A stretch of 47,474 nt of DNA from Actinomycetota bacterium. Lineage in GTDB: Bacteria; Actinomycetota; Actinomycetes; S36-B12. Positions 16,816 through 26,552 of this stretch are shown here, in pieces. Both the position numbers and the translations under genes were made by a program. A model generated the notes under the pieces. That model had not been told where the DNA came from, made no database searches, and saw nothing but the letters and a program-made list of their open reading frames with translations. The stretch is from positions 1-47,474 of the forward strand of contig JAQCEO010000009.1 in assembly GCA_027729805.1 (NCBI GenBank), in the 5' to 3' direction. Numbering within the stretch: the first letter of the stretch is position 1; every line of letters starts with the position of its first letter.

Positions 16816-17904
16816 TCAAGGAATGATCTTTGCCGTTCGTTCGCGGTCTACCAGCACAACCCAAACCTGTCCGGGCTTAAATTGCATCGGCGTGCCGTCG
16901 GCTAGCGCAAAAGTGGTACCGAGCTCCTCACTCGGGCGATTCCAGATGACATCCCAGGCTTTGCCATCACGCAATACCAATGCTGTTCCGGTGCCTACCA
17001 TCTCGGCGACCGGGGTAATGCCACCTCCTCGGTCTTGGAATTGCGAGGCAGTTTGCCGGACGTACTGAATGATGACGGTGCTGGCCTGCTGGCTGCCGTC
17101 GATCTCCTCGCCCTTGGCTGGTGCACCATTTAGGCGGACGTTGTAATTACCCGTGATCGGGTCATAGACAAACCGGGCGCTGGAGTATGACCACTTTGTG
17201 GATAACTTGGTGGCCGGCCGACCACCAAGTGGGGTGGACTCGTCAAAGATGAATCCGATATCGGTGCTGACCGAGGCATCGGGCGCCCGCTCCAACATCA
17301 CGTTGCCATCGGCAAAGTAGTTGTACGGCGCTCGTCGGTCAAAGTCGCGCGAGTAGCCTTCACCACCTTTATTGGCAGAGACATCCTTGAAAGCGGCGGC
17401 CTCCAGCATTGGCCAAAGTTTTCCTTGTGCGCCGGAGAAAGAAAATGCTGGGCTGCCGTACTGGGCCAGCAGGTCGATATCGGTGATGCGCGCAGATCGC
17501 ACCGGGCCAATTCGGTTTGGAATGGCGGCGGAGAACACCGCGGCCAAACGGGTCATGCCCCATTCCACCTCCTCGATGTAGACGACATCGGCGGAATCAA
17601 GTCCGGCGTGGGGTTGCGCACTGAGGGTGTTATCGAGTTTGACTACCAGTACCGGTTTCGGGCTGGGTTCGGGCAGCCCGGTTAACGGGGACCGCAAAAC
17701 GATTGGCGTCGGTGTTGGGGTGGGCGTCGGGGTAGGTGATGGAGGAGCGGTGGGTTTGGGTGCGGTGCTCGCGGCAGGTGCACTGGAAGTCGAAGCTGGC
17801 TCCGGCGCGCTGGCCGAAGTGTCCGCGCTGCAGGAAGCAAGGAGCATGGTGGCACCTATTGCAGCGAGGCCGACGCGGACTTTGCCGACCGAAGTGCACA
17901 CCAT
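16816..17904 (-). CDS. DUF3048 (YerB-like) lipoprotein
   Basis: This 362-residue exported protein has a signal peptide ending in the lipobox LASC with Cys 25, so it should be lipid-anchored outside the membrane. A low-complexity Pro/Thr/Ser/Ala stretch (about 30-68, including PTPTPTPTPTP) acts as a spacer. The DUF3048 domain follows with SPLTGLPE, ARITDIDLLAQYGSPAFSFSG and NYNVRLNGAPAKGE. The family (YerB of Bacillus) has no proven activity. It is divergent from rnhB, with about 37 bases between the starts, so their promoters must overlap. Confidence 0.87.
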   Translation of the reverse strand: MVCTSVGKVRVGLAAIGATMLLASCSADTSASAPEPASTSSAPAASTAPKPTAPPSPTPTPTPTPTPIVLRSPLTGLPEPSPKPVLVVKLDNTLSAQPHAGLDSADVVYIEEVEWGMTRLAAVFSAAIPNRIGPVRSARITDIDLLAQYGSPAFSFSGAQGKLWPMLEAAAFKDVSANKGGEGYSRDFDRRAPYNYFADGNVMLERAPDASVSTDIGFIFDESTPLGGRPATKLSTKWSYSSARFVYDPITGNYNVRLNGAPAKGEEIDGSQQASTVIIQYVRQTASQFQDRGGGITPVAEMVGTGTALVLRDGKAWDVIWNRPSEELGTTFALADGTPMQFKPGQVWVVLVDRERTAKIIP

Positions 17905-17941
17905 GTGGGCACTCTATGTGTTGGGACCTGAATACCCGGGT

Positions 17942-18646
17942 ATGTGCGCCGTCAGCGATAGTTACGTCGTGACCACCACCGCGGCTGCCCCGACCTTGCG
18001 GGTGGAACGGGCACTGATGCGTGAGCACGGCGGCCTACTCGCGGCGATTGACGAGGTCGGCCGCGGAGCGTTGGCCGGGCCGGTCAGTGTTGGGGTAGTG
18101 GTCATCTCCGCGCAGACGATCGCAGCACCCGATGGAGTGCGCGATTCCAAATTACTAGCTGTTGCGCGCCGAGTCGAGTTGGCGCCGCTGATTGTGAATT
18201 GGTGCGTGGCTTCAAATGTTGGCCATGCCACCAATGCGGAGATTGATGTGATCGGAATTATCGCGGCGCTTCGACTCGCAGGGCGCCGAGCCCTTGGGGC
18301 CTTAGCTGACGCGGGGGTAAGACCAGCCGTGGTGCTACTGGACGGCAGTCACGATTGGCTGACGCCGCCCAGACTGAGTTTGTTCGACGATTTCACCGAT
18401 GATTGGCAACCACCTCCGGTAGTGATGAAAGTCAAGGCCGATATGACGTGCTCGGCGGTCGCGGCCGCAAGTGTATTGGCCAAGGTTGAGCGCGATGTGC
18501 AAATGGTTAAACATGCGAAGGACTATCCGGCATATGGTTGGGACGGTAATAAAGGTTACGCGGCGCCCGAGCATTTGGCGGCGTTGCGCAACACCGGTCC
18601 GACCCCGCTGCATCGGGTTTCCTGGAACCTCCCAGGTGTCAACTAG
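17942..18646 (+). CDS. rnhB: Ribonuclease HII
   Basis: RNase HII removes ribonucleotides from DNA by cutting RNA-DNA hybrids. The protein has about 234 residues. AIDEVGRGALAGPVSVGVV holds the first Asp-Glu of the DEDD site, DSKLLAVARR follows, and VVLLDGSHDW supplies a third acidic residue. VKADMTCSAVAAASVLAKVERD carries the final Asp, and YGWDGNKGYAAPEHL is a family block. The ATG at 17942 is chosen because longer frames run back over the divergent DUF3048 gene. It heads the conserved rnhB-yraN-comM-dprA-xerC row. Confidence 0.93.
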   Translation: MCAVSDSYVVTTTAAAPTLRVERALMREHGGLLAAIDEVGRGALAGPVSVGVVVISAQTIAAPDGVRDSKLLAVARRVELAPLIVNWCVASNVGHATNAEIDVIGIIAALRLAGRRALGALADAGVRPAVVLLDGSHDWLTPPRLSLFDDFTDDWQPPPVVMKVKADMTCSAVAAASVLAKVERDVQMVKHAKDYPAYGWDGNKGYAAPEHLAALRNTGPTPLHRVSWNLPGVN

Positions 18647-18743
18647 CGCTTATCCCCAACTACACCACTTTTCAGTCCCCATCCACAGCTCGAATTGAAG
18701 TGCTGGCGGTCACCTGTGCCACCCGAGAGAGTGGGCGCAGGGG

Positions 18744-19109
18744 GTGGTGCAGGTGCTGCGAAAAGACGCGCTTGGCCAATATGGCGAGGAAGTGGCGGCA
18801 CGCTATTTAAGTGGCCTCGGGATGACAGTAATCGAGCGAAATTGGCGCTGCGAAACCGGCGAGATCGACATTGTCGCCAGTGAAAACAATGCGCTGGTGG
18901 TTTGTGAGGTGAAGACTCGAAGCAGTGAGGCGTTCGGCAGTCCATTCGAAGCGATCACCCAACGCAAGTTACGTCGATTACGTCAATTAGCCACCAAGTG
19001 GCTAGAAGCCCACCAGATTTATGCACCGGTCGTGCGAATTGACGTTATCGGGATCGTCCAGGGTTCAATCGGCTCGCCGCGTATCAAGCATTTGCGTGGG
19101 GTTGAGTGA
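18744..19109 (+). CDS. YraN/UPF0102 family nuclease-like protein
   Basis: This 121-residue protein has the PD-(D/E)xK-like core RNWRCETGEIDIVA and VVCEVKTRSSEAFG, with an Asp and an E-x-K that could bind metal. YraN proteins are widespread and usually sit between rnhB and comM; their nuclease role is suspected but not firmly shown. The start is one of two adjacent GTG codons. Its TGA overlaps the GTG of comM as GTGA, so the two are translationally coupled. Confidence 0.9.
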   Translation: MVQVLRKDALGQYGEEVAARYLSGLGMTVIERNWRCETGEIDIVASENNALVVCEVKTRSSEAFGSPFEAITQRKLRRLRQLATKWLEAHQIYAPVVRIDVIGIVQGSIGSPRIKHLRGVE

Positions 19110-20638
19110 GCATGGTTGCACAGGTTCGTGGTGTGGTGGTTCCGGGTGTTGCCGGGCTGGTGATTAAAGTTGAAGTAGAAGTAGCCGCGGGCCTGCCGAG
19201 CGTAGGGGTAATCGGCCTAGCGGACGCAGCCGTCGGGGAATCGAAATGGCGAGTTCGCTCGGCGATCAGCAATGCCGGGTGCAAATGGCCGGCGGCTCGG
19301 GTAACCATCGGCCTATCACCGGCTGATATCCCCAAGCACGGCACCAGCTTGGATCTCCCGATTGCGGTCGGCGTTCTTCTTGCGACCGGGCAAATCCCCG
19401 AGGGCGCCACACAGGATGCAACTTTTATTGGTGAACTCGGCTTGGATGGTGAACTGCGGCCATTTCGCGCCGCATTGCCCGCGGCTATTGCAGCCAAGCG
19501 GTGTGGCATCAGCCGGGTATATGTGGCACCTGGCAGTGCCCAGCAGGTTGCAGTAGTACCCGGGGTTGAAGTCGTCGTTATTCGCGATCTCGGGCATTTG
19601 GTGTCGGTGCTCAGGGGCGAAGCTAAACCCGATGCGATACCAGACGCTCAACTAGTTACCCCCGCAAGTTCGATCATTGACATGCGAGATCTGCGTGGGC
19701 AAGCCCACGGCCGCTTCGCCCTCGAAGTTGCCGCCGCTGGAGGCCACCACCTCTCACTCCTTGGTCCACCCGGGGTTGGTAAGACCATGCTTGCCGAGAG
19801 GTTGCCAACGATATTGCCCGACCTCGATGAGCAAACTGCAATTGATGTCACGGCTATCCATGCGGTGGCAGGGCGTTTGCCGCCCGGAGCCGGACTGGTC
19901 CGGCGGCCGCCATTTCAAGCACCACACCACTCAGCGTCAGCAACCGCACTCTTGGGCACGGTGCGCAGTCACGGCGCCATCCCGGGTGCACTGACCTTGG
20001 CGCACGGTGGGGTGCTCTTTTTAGACGAGGCCCCAGAGTTCACTCGCCCAAGCCTGGAGGGTTTACGCCAACCGATGGAGTCAGGAATTGTGCGAATCAT
20101 GCGGGCCGCCGAAAGCGTTGACCTACCGGCGAGGTTTCAGTTGGTAATCGCAGCCAACCCGTGTCCATGTGGACATGGCGTCGGCAAAGGCGCCTCCTGT
20201 AGGTGCACGGCGATGGCGAAGCGCCGATATAGCGAGCGGTTGTCGGGGCCGTTACGTGATCGAATCGATATTCGTCTTGAAGTTTTGCGACCGACAATTG
20301 CTGAACTCGCCGCGTCGGCGGCCGAGGGGAGTGCGCAGATTGCAACTCGTGTCGGCCTGGCTCGAACCCGCGCGGCCGCGCGTTTCACCGAGTTACCTTG
20401 GTCACTTAACGCGCACCTGCCAGCAGGGGAGTTGCGGCGGCATTGGGCCCCTGACGTGGGCGGGTGCGCACTCCTAACCGAGGCCGAACATGGCGGATTG
20501 AGTCTGCGGGGGGCAGATCGCGTGGTGCGCGTCGCCTGGACCCTTGCCGACCTGTGCGAGGTCGATATGCCTGGCCGCGAGCACATTGCGATGGCGCTCG
20601 GGCTTCGTGGTGCAGATGGGGGTCCCCAAAATGATTGA
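19106..20638 (+). CDS. comM: ComM/YifB Mg-chelatase-like AAA+ ATPase
   Basis: ComM is a hexameric helicase that drives branch migration during natural transformation; in organisms not known to be competent its role is open. The protein has 510 residues: an N-terminal Lon-like domain (LPSVGVIGLADAAVGESKWRVRSAI), then an AAA+ core with Walker A GPPGVGKTML and Walker B GVLFLDEAPEF. The Cys-rich insert NPCPCGHGVGKGASCRC and the C-terminal Mg-chelatase region follow. GTG at 19106 or ATG at 19112 may be the start. dprA overlaps its stop. Confidence 0.93.
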   Translation: MSMVAQVRGVVVPGVAGLVIKVEVEVAAGLPSVGVIGLADAAVGESKWRVRSAISNAGCKWPAARVTIGLSPADIPKHGTSLDLPIAVGVLLATGQIPEGATQDATFIGELGLDGELRPFRAALPAAIAAKRCGISRVYVAPGSAQQVAVVPGVEVVVIRDLGHLVSVLRGEAKPDAIPDAQLVTPASSIIDMRDLRGQAHGRFALEVAAAGGHHLSLLGPPGVGKTMLAERLPTILPDLDEQTAIDVTAIHAVAGRLPPGAGLVRRPPFQAPHHSASATALLGTVRSHGAIPGALTLAHGGVLFLDEAPEFTRPSLEGLRQPMESGIVRIMRAAESVDLPARFQLVIAANPCPCGHGVGKGASCRCTAMAKRRYSERLSGPLRDRIDIRLEVLRPTIAELAASAAEGSAQIATRVGLARTRAAARFTELPWSLNAHLPAGELRRHWAPDVGGCALLTEAEHGGLSLRGADRVVRVAWTLADLCEVDMPGREHIAMALGLRGADGGPQND

Positions 20639-21752
20639 GAGCGAGGCTGATGCGCTGATTTGCTTGGCCCACCTTGGTGAGCCGGGCGACCAAGTACTCG
20701 GTGCCCATGTACGTCAACACGGTCCGGTGGCCACCGTTGAGGCAATCAAATCGCGCAGAAGTGGACTCCGCGATGAAGCGGGCCTCTATGCGCGCCTTGG
20801 GCTCGCTGACCCGCAGGCGGCCCGGGAGAAATGCCAGCGCATCGGCGCGCAGCTCATCACTCGGGGCACGGCCACCTGGCCAACCCAACTTGATGATCTA
20901 GGTGACGCGGCCCCGTTTGCCTTATGGGTGCAAGGTGTCGCCAGGCTACGACTCGTGGCATTGCGTTCGTTGGCCGTGATTGGCGCCAGAGCCTCAAGTA
21001 ATTATGGCGAAACCGTGTGCCGTGACTGGTGCGCGACTTTTGCCGATGCTGGTTGGACGGTGGTGTCCGGTGGCGCCTACGGGATTGATGCAGCCGCCCA
21101 TCGAGGTGCGCTTTCGGCAAGTGGCGTGACGGTTTGTGTTCTGGCCAGTGGCGTTGATGTGGCCTACCCGAAAGTCCATGCGGGTCTAATAGCTCAGATC
21201 GCTGATGCGGGCGTGGTTGTCAGTGAGTCACCACCGGGGCAGGGGGTACGCCGGCATAGGTTTTTGAGCCGCAATCGAATTATTGCGGCATTGACTCGGG
21301 CTACGGTTGTTATCGAAGCTTCGGTGCGATCGGGTACGACGTCAACCGCGAATGCCGCGATGGCATTGAACAGACATGTGCTGGCGGTGCCGGGGCCGGT
21401 CACCTCACCGATGTCTGCTGGTTGCCACAATTTGATTCGCGAACAAGGGGCAATCTTGGCCTCCTGTCCCGAAGACGTCCTTGAGGTGCTCGGGCCGCTT
21501 TCGGTGACCACCCCGCGGGGCGGACCTGATAGCCAGTTGTGGTCCGTTCCGCACCAGCCGACCGATGATCTATCGACCCGGGAAAAGCGGATTCTGGACG
21601 CATTTCCCAGCCGCGGCGAGGTATCGCTGAACCAATTGGTCTGCGATGCGGGGCTGGGCCCAATGGACGTCGCTGCCGCCCTGGGGATCTTGACGGCCGG
21701 GGGGTTCGTGCAGGCGAGTGGCTCGAAGTGGACCCGCGCTGGGCGCGCCTGA
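20631..21752 (+). CDS. dprA: DNA-processing protein DprA/Smf
   Basis: DprA loads RecA on incoming single-stranded DNA during transformation. The protein has about 373 residues. The Rossmann-like domain shows LAVIGARASSNYGE, VVSGGAYGIDAAAHRGAL and FLSRNRIIAALTRATVVIEA. A C-terminal winged-helix (DLSTREKRILDAF...SLNQLVCDAGL) is typical of full-length forms. The ATG at 20631 overlaps the comM stop and has GGGGG upstream; ATG at 20616 is an alternative. With comM it forms a conserved DNA-uptake pair, but no uptake pilus genes lie here. Confidence 0.93.
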   Translation: MIESEADALICLAHLGEPGDQVLGAHVRQHGPVATVEAIKSRRSGLRDEAGLYARLGLADPQAAREKCQRIGAQLITRGTATWPTQLDDLGDAAPFALWVQGVARLRLVALRSLAVIGARASSNYGETVCRDWCATFADAGWTVVSGGAYGIDAAAHRGALSASGVTVCVLASGVDVAYPKVHAGLIAQIADAGVVVSESPPGQGVRRHRFLSRNRIIAALTRATVVIEASVRSGTTSTANAAMALNRHVLAVPGPVTSPMSAGCHNLIREQGAILASCPEDVLEVLGPLSVTTPRGGPDSQLWSVPHQPTDDLSTREKRILDAFPSRGEVSLNQLVCDAGLGPMDVAAALGILTAGGFVQASGSKWTRAGRA

Positions 21753-21787
21753 AGCAGCAAACCGCCCAGTGTTGTCACGATGGTGTT

Positions 21788-22726
21788 ATGCCGGGTAACC
21801 GTGACACTGCGATTGACTTCGATGGGGCCTACGCCAGGTTCGCGAGCTATCTACGGGATGAACGCGGTCGCAGCCCGCATACGGTGCGCGCGTATCTTGC
21901 CGACCTTCGGGACCTTTTCAATTTCACGACGGAAAAAGGCGGCGCCGGCCCCAGTGACCTCACCTTGCCGTTACTTCGGGCTTGGTTGGCGACCTTGCAT
22001 GCTGCCGGCCAGTCCAGGGCGACCATTGCCAGAAAGGTGGCTTCGGGGAGGGCGTTCACGGCGTGGGCCTTGCGGCGTGGCTATGCGCAAACCGATCCCG
22101 GGTTGCGCTTGGCCAGCCCGCAGGTCGCTCGAACATTGCCGACCGTCCTTAATGTCGGTCAAGCAACCGCGGTGATGGATCACGCCGGTGTTGCCAGTGA
22201 CGACGGTGACCCAATCGCCATCCGCGATCGTTGTGTGGTGGAGTTGCTTTACGCGACTGGAATCCGAGTTTCGGAGTTGTGCGGTGTCGATCTTGCTGAC
22301 CTAGACCTTGGCCGGCGCACGGTTCGGGTAATTGGTAAAGGGGATAAGGAGCGGGTGGTGCCCTTTGGCGTGCCAGCGGCCCAGGCCCTCAGCGCATGGC
22401 TTCAGGTCCGGGGTCAAGTAGTTAAGCCAATCAGTGGTGCCGCACTTTTCGTGGGTGCCCGCGGTGGCCGACTTGATCAACGCGCGGTCCGTACCACTGT
22501 AGGGCGCCTGACGGCAGCGGCGGGGGGGCCACGTCTCGCACCGCACGGCCTGCGGCACACGGCCGCGACCCATGTACTGGAGGGCGGTGCGGATCTGCGC
22601 GCCGTACAGGAGTTATTGGGGCACGCCACCATGGCGACGACCCAGCGTTATACCCATGTGTCGGTCGAGCGACTGCGCAAGGCATTCGTGCAGGCGCACC
22701 CGCGAGCCGAAGATGAATCGGTTTGA
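21788..22726 (+). CDS. xerC: Tyrosine recombinase XerC
   Basis: This 312-residue site-specific recombinase resolves chromosome dimers at dif with XerD. The N-terminal SAM-like core-binding domain shows RFASYLRDERGRSPHTVRAYLADL. The catalytic domain has ATGIRVSELCG (Arg I), GKGDKERVVP (Lys), [15 protein letters not shown] (His-x-x-Arg) and [16 protein letters not shown] (His and Tyr nucleophile), so all six residues are present. The ATG at 21788 is chosen; a longer frame back to 21728 overlaps dprA. Its position in the rnhB-rpsB row is the standard xerC location. Its 3' end is overlapped on the other strand by the M23 peptidase frame. Confidence 0.93.
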   Translation: MPGNRDTAIDFDGAYARFASYLRDERGRSPHTVRAYLADLRDLFNFTTEKGGAGPSDLTLPLLRAWLATLHAAGQSRATIARKVASGRAFTAWALRRGYAQTDPGLRLASPQVARTLPTVLNVGQATAVMDHAGVASDDGDPIAIRDRCVVELLYATGIRVSELCGVDLADLDLGRRTVRVIGKGDKERVVPFGVPAAQALSAWLQVRGQVVKPISGAALFVGARGGRLDQRAVRTTVGRLTAAAGGPRLAPHGLRHTAATHVLEGGADLRAVQELLGHATMATTQRYTHVSVERLRKAFVQAHPRAEDESV

Positions 22727-23150
22727 GCACCGCTGGGCGCTGGCCCAGCAGCAGTAGCGGATCTAAGTACTCCCCACCAGACTTGATGCCAAGATGTAGG
22801 CAGCGATCAGCGCAGTGGCCGCCGGTGGCTACCTGGCCAATGACCTGCCCAACCCGCACCGCGTCACCGACTTCAACCAGGGCGCGTACCGGCTCGTAGG
22901 TTGATCGAAACTGCCCGTGGTCGATCGCGATGATCGGGCGGCCGGCAATCGAGCCCACATAGGCGACGGTGCCGGTACCGATGGCCCGCACCCGGCGACC
23001 GGGTTCGGTGACTAGGTCCACCCCGCGATGCCCGGCCGACCAAGACTGCTCGGGCGCCGCAAAGCCGGCAATCACGACCGCCGGGGTCACCGGCCAAACC
23101 CAGATGCCTAGGGCCAGTGGGACGAATTGGACCAGCAGGGAAAAGCTCAT
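22431..23150 (-). CDS. M23-family (LytM-type) peptidase with long antisense overlap
   Basis: The frame encodes 239 residues: an N-terminal hydrophobic export segment (about 1-30), then the M23 fold with GHRGVDL (His 41, Asp 45), [19 protein letters not shown] and [15 protein letters not shown] (His 119). These proteins cut peptidoglycan cross-links or activate amidases. Homologues usually stop soon after a DPLLLLG-type block, reached here near residue 136. This frame stays open for about 95 more residues, antisense to the xerC 3' end, down to 22431. The added tail looks like shadow sequence. Either a stop was lost or the overlap is real. The catalytic part is secure; the C-terminus is not. 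Confidence 0.78.
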   Translation of the reverse strand: MSFSLLVQFVPLALGIWVWPVTPAVVIAGFAAPEQSWSAGHRGVDLVTEPGRRVRAIGTGTVAYVGSIAGRPIIAIDHGQFRSTYEPVRALVEVGDAVRVGQVIGQVATGGHCADRCLHLGIKSGGEYLDPLLLLGQRPAVLKPIHLRLAGAPARMPCAVARPTHGYNAGSSPWWRAPITPVRRADPHRPPVHGSRPCAAGRAVRDVAPPPLPSGALQWYGPRVDQVGHRGHPRKVRHH

Positions 23151-23432
23151 GGCGCCAGCCTGCTGGTCAGATCTTGGTGCGGCCAGGGGCTCGGCCGAGC
23201 CGGTGGGCACCCGAGCGCCGACCTGTGGAGGAAGCGGCAGCGGCCCTCCCCTAGGATGGCTGCAAATACGCACGGCTTTCCCTTGGCGCTCTTCTCCCAT
23301 GGCCAAGGCCGAAACGGCACGGTCCCACCTCGGTGGGAGTCGGATTCGGAAGTCGTCAGGGGCATCGGCCACCCGGCCGAAGCCAAGAACCGAAGCGCCG
23401 GGTACTCCGGCGCGCTGAAGGAGTGCGCTGCC
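23151..23432 (+). promoter_or_regulatory. rpsB-tsf upstream leader region
   Basis: This 282-base region sits between the divergent M23 gene and rpsB. TAGGAT at 23252-23257 is a possible -10 element without a clear -35. In the expected leader, TCCCAC-CTCG-GTGGGA (about 23323-23338) and GCGCCGG-GTACT-CCGGCGC (23395-23413) form perfect hairpins; the second ends 4 bases before the GAAGGAG ribosome site. S2 autoregulation through leader structure is known in some bacteria, and these hairpins could act that way, but that is inference. Confidence 0.4.
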
Positions 23433-24266
23433 ATGGCTGTTGTGACCATGCGTCAACTGCTCGAAAGTGGTGTTCACTTCGGGCATCAGACCCGTCGCTG
23501 GAACCCCAAGATGAAGCGATTCATCTTCACCGAGCGCAATGGGATTTACATCATTGATATTCAGCAGTCGCTGTCGTATATCGATCGCGCCTATGAGTAC
23601 GTCCGCGAAACAGTTGCCCACGGCGGCACCATCATGTTCGTCGGCACCAAGAAGCAGGGCCAAGAGGCGATCGCCGAGCAAGCCACGCGAGTTGGCATGC
23701 CATATGTCAACCAGCGTTGGCTCGGTGGCATGCTCACCAACTTCAACACCGTTTCGATGCGTCTTCGTCGGATGAAAGAACTCGAATCGATCAACTTCGA
23801 TGACGTTACCGCATCCGGCTTGACCAAGAAAGAACTACTCATGATGCGGCGGGAGAAGGACAAGCTGGAAAAGACCCTCGGCGGTATCCGTGACATGACC
23901 AAAATCCCTAGCGCGGTGTGGATCATCGACACCAACAAGGAGCACATTGCCGTGGGTGAGGCGCATAAAATCGGTATCCCGGTGATCGCTGTGCTTGATA
24001 CCAACTGCGATCCTGATGTGGTCGACTTTCCGATCCCGGGCAATGACGATGCCATTCGGTCAGTCGCACTGCTCACGCGCGTGATAGCAGACGCAGTAGC
24101 CGAGGGCTTGATGGCCCGTTCGGGTCGCGCTACCGCAGATGCCGAAAGCTCTGAGGAGCCACTTGCCGAATGGGAGCGCGAGTTGCTCGTCGGCACCAGC
24201 GTTGACGAGGTTGTCCTTGTTCCGGAAGCCGCCCCGGTAGCAGTCGTAGAAACCGAAGTTCAATAA
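23433..24266 (+). CDS. rpsB: Small ribosomal subunit protein uS2
   Basis: This 277-residue S2 protein begins [26 protein letters not shown], an unmistakable S2 start, and includes [23 protein letters not shown] and [14 protein letters not shown] Glu/Ala-rich acidic C-terminal tail (after about 230) is usual in actinobacteria. The ATG at 23433 follows GAAGGAG; longer upstream frames are not real coding. It heads the rpsB-tsf-pyrH-frr-cdsA-rlmN translation and membrane row. Confidence 0.97.
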   Translation: MAVVTMRQLLESGVHFGHQTRRWNPKMKRFIFTERNGIYIIDIQQSLSYIDRAYEYVRETVAHGGTIMFVGTKKQGQEAIAEQATRVGMPYVNQRWLGGMLTNFNTVSMRLRRMKELESINFDDVTASGLTKKELLMMRREKDKLEKTLGGIRDMTKIPSAVWIIDTNKEHIAVGEAHKIGIPVIAVLDTNCDPDVVDFPIPGNDDAIRSVALLTRVIADAVAEGLMARSGRATADAESSEEPLAEWERELLVGTSVDEVVLVPEAAPVAVVETEVQ

Positions 24267-24288
24267 GCGAAAGGGATCAAAGATCATC

Positions 24289-25107
24289 ATGGCGAACATC
24301 ACCGCCGCAGAGGTAAAGAAACTCCGCGACAGCACAGCTGCCGGAATGATGGAGTGCAAGCGTGCCCTCGAGGAAGCCGATGGCGACTTTGACAAGGCCG
24401 TTGAGATTCTCCGGATTTCTGGTGCGGCGCGGGCGGCCAAGCGTGGTGAGGAGCGCACCGTGTCCAATGGCCTGGTTGCCGCTGATGGTAATGCGATGAT
24501 CGAGTTGCTCTGCGAGACCGACTTTGTTGCCAAGAGCGCTGACTTCCAAATGCTCTCGGATGCAATTGTTAAGACTGCGGTAGCAGGCCAAATCAGTGAC
24601 ATCGCGGCTTTGGGTGCTGCAAGTCTTGCTGACGGTAGCACCGTGAATGACGCGATCGCAAAGTTGGCTGGGGTTATCGGGGAGAAGATCGAACTGGGCA
24701 AAGTCGTCGTGCTGACTCCACCGGTGGCGATGTACCTACACCGTCGGGCCTCAGATCTGCCGCCGCAGGTTGGTGTGCTTGTTGCTTATAGCGGTGACGA
24801 AGAAGCTGCGCGCGGTGCTGCCATGCAGGTTGCCGCAATGCGGCCGCAGTTCGTCACGCGCGAGGAGGTGCCCGCGGACGTCGTCCAAAATGAGCGCCGC
24901 ATCGCCGAAGCCACCGCAAAAGAGGAGGGCAAGCCCGAGGCTGCTCTGTCCAAAATTGTCGAAGGTCGGGTAACCGGCTTCTACAAAGACACGGTTTTAC
25001 TCGAGCAGCCTAGTGTCGTGGATAGCAAGCGATCGGTGGCACAGGTACTCGGTGATGCCAAAACAACTGTGACGGCATTTGCTCGCTTTGAGGCTGGCCA
25101 GTCCTAG
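24289..25107 (+). CDS. tsf: Translation elongation factor Ts
   Basis: EF-Ts recharges EF-Tu with GTP. The 272-residue protein starts [26 protein letters not shown], the standard UBA-like N-terminal domain. The core block [15 protein letters not shown] (EF-Tu contact) and the C-terminal [16 protein letters not shown] follow. It lies 22 bases after rpsB, the conserved arrangement, and is almost certainly co-transcribed. Confidence 0.97.
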   Translation: MANITAAEVKKLRDSTAAGMMECKRALEEADGDFDKAVEILRISGAARAAKRGEERTVSNGLVAADGNAMIELLCETDFVAKSADFQMLSDAIVKTAVAGQISDIAALGAASLADGSTVNDAIAKLAGVIGEKIELGKVVVLTPPVAMYLHRRASDLPPQVGVLVAYSGDEEAARGAAMQVAAMRPQFVTREEVPADVVQNERRIAEATAKEEGKPEAALSKIVEGRVTGFYKDTVLLEQPSVVDSKRSVAQVLGDAKTTVTAFARFEAGQS

Positions 25108-25148
25108 GTTGGCAGCATTCGACGCAATCGGGCGGAGGGATCAAGTAG

Positions 25149-25955
25149 ATGGCTCCAACAAGTAACCCGGGTGCGGTTCAGCCGTCCCTCGACGGCACCA
25201 TCGAGATTTGGCCTGGTGCTCCAGAAGGCGGCTGGAACAGAGTGCTTTTGAAGCTTTCGGGTGAGGCTTTTGCGGGTGTAGGTGCACTGGGGGTCGATCC
25301 CGATGTGGTTTCCTCGATTGCGCGCCAGATCGCTGATGTGGTCCGAGGGGGTACGCAAGTCGCGGTTGTCATCGGTGGTGGCAACTATTTCCGCGGAGCG
25401 CAACTTTCTGAGCGGGGGATGGATCGAGCCCGCGCTGACTACATGGGCATGCTGGGCACGGTGATAAATTGTCTGGCCCTGCAGGATTTCTGTGAGAAGC
25501 AGGGCATCGAGACGCGCGTACAAACCGCCATCGCGATGGGCCAAGTTGCTGAACCATATGTTCCGAGGCGGGCGATCCGACATCTGGAAAAGGGTCGTGT
25601 CGTTATTTTCGGTGCCGGCCTAGGCCAACCGTACTTTTCCACCGACACCACGGCTGCCCAGCGAGCCCTTGAAGTTGGTGCCGAAGTCGTCTTGATGGCC
25701 AAAGGTGTCGACGGCGTCTATGACGATGATCCGCGCACGAATCCCAAAGCGGTCAGGTTTAAGACTCTAACGGCTTCCGAGGTTTTAAGTCGCAACCTAA
25801 AAGTTGCTGATGCCACCGCGATTAGTTTGTGCCAGGACAACGACCTGCCAATTGTTGTTTTCAATTTACTGGTTGAGGGCAATATTGCTCGGGCCGTTCG
25901 CGGTGAGACCATTGGAACCTTAGTGTCCGCAGATAGTCAGCTGACTACTAGATGA
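25149..25955 (+). CDS. pyrH: UMP kinase
   Basis: UMP kinase phosphorylates UMP to UDP and is allosterically controlled by GTP and UTP in bacteria. The protein has 268 residues, including a ~30-residue N-terminal extension before [43 protein letters not shown] and [17 protein letters not shown] are the nucleotide- and UMP-binding blocks. GGAGGGATCAAGTAG upstream of the ATG contains the ribosome site. It continues the rpsB-tsf operon after 41 bases. Confidence 0.96.
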   Translation: MAPTSNPGAVQPSLDGTIEIWPGAPEGGWNRVLLKLSGEAFAGVGALGVDPDVVSSIARQIADVVRGGTQVAVVIGGGNYFRGAQLSERGMDRARADYMGMLGTVINCLALQDFCEKQGIETRVQTAIAMGQVAEPYVPRRAIRHLEKGRVVIFGAGLGQPYFSTDTTAAQRALEVGAEVVLMAKGVDGVYDDDPRTNPKAVRFKTLTASEVLSRNLKVADATAISLCQDNDLPIVVFNLLVEGNIARAVRGETIGTLVSADSQLTTR

Positions 25956-25983
25956 ACTGCAGTTATCCGATAAGGAGTGCACT

Positions 25984-26550
25984 GTGACTGAGCAAATTGA
26001 CTTGGTACTTCTCGAGGCCGAGGAGAAGATGGACAAAGCCATCGCCGTTGCCCGCGAGGATTTTGCGACAATTCGCACCGGTCGTGCCACCCCGGCAATG
26101 TTCAACAAAATCGTGGTCGATTACTACGACACTTTGACTCCGCTCAACCAACTGGCATCTTTCCAAACCCCAGAGGCGCGGATGATAATCATCGTGCCAT
26201 ATGACAAGGGTGCATTTGGCGCCATCGAAAAAGCACTGCGCGACAGCGACCTAGGCATCAATCCAACAAATGACGGTAATCTGATCCGAGTGGTGCTCCC
26301 GCAGTTAACGGAGGAGCGCCGGCGCGAATACATCAAGGTGGCGAAGAATAAAGCCGAGGAGGCTCGGGTTTCGGTTCGCAATATCCGCCGGCACGCGAAG
26401 GATCAACTTGACCGGATGCAAAAAGAAGGTGAAGCCGGTGAGGATGACATCCGTCGCGCGGAGAAGCACCTTGACGATGTTACGCACAAGCAGGTTGAGC
26501 ATATTGACGAGGTCTTAAAGCACAAAGAAGCAGAACTGCTCGAGGTCTGA
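25984..26550 (+). CDS. frr: Ribosome recycling factor
   Basis: RRF, with EF-G, splits post-termination ribosomes. This 188-residue protein has the expected domain-I helices and the conserved [21 protein letters not shown] and [30 protein letters not shown] blocks. The start is GTG at 25984 with AAGGAG just before it. It lies 28 bases after pyrH in the usual order. Confidence 0.96.
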   Translation: MTEQIDLVLLEAEEKMDKAIAVAREDFATIRTGRATPAMFNKIVVDYYDTLTPLNQLASFQTPEARMIIIVPYDKGAFGAIEKALRDSDLGINPTNDGNLIRVVLPQLTEERRREYIKVAKNKAEEARVSVRNIRRHAKDQLDRMQKEGEAGEDDIRRAEKHLDDVTHKQVEHIDEVLKHKEAELLEV

Positions 26551-26552
26551 TC

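Noticed and set aside
20544-20630. Earlier start for dprA
   Set aside because: It would lie inside comM with no ribosome site; overlap of the comM stop by the later ATG is the usual arrangement.
23127-23432. Upstream extension of rpsB
   Set aside because: The ~100 added residues are unlike S2; the ATG at 23433 has a strong ribosome site and the standard S2 start.
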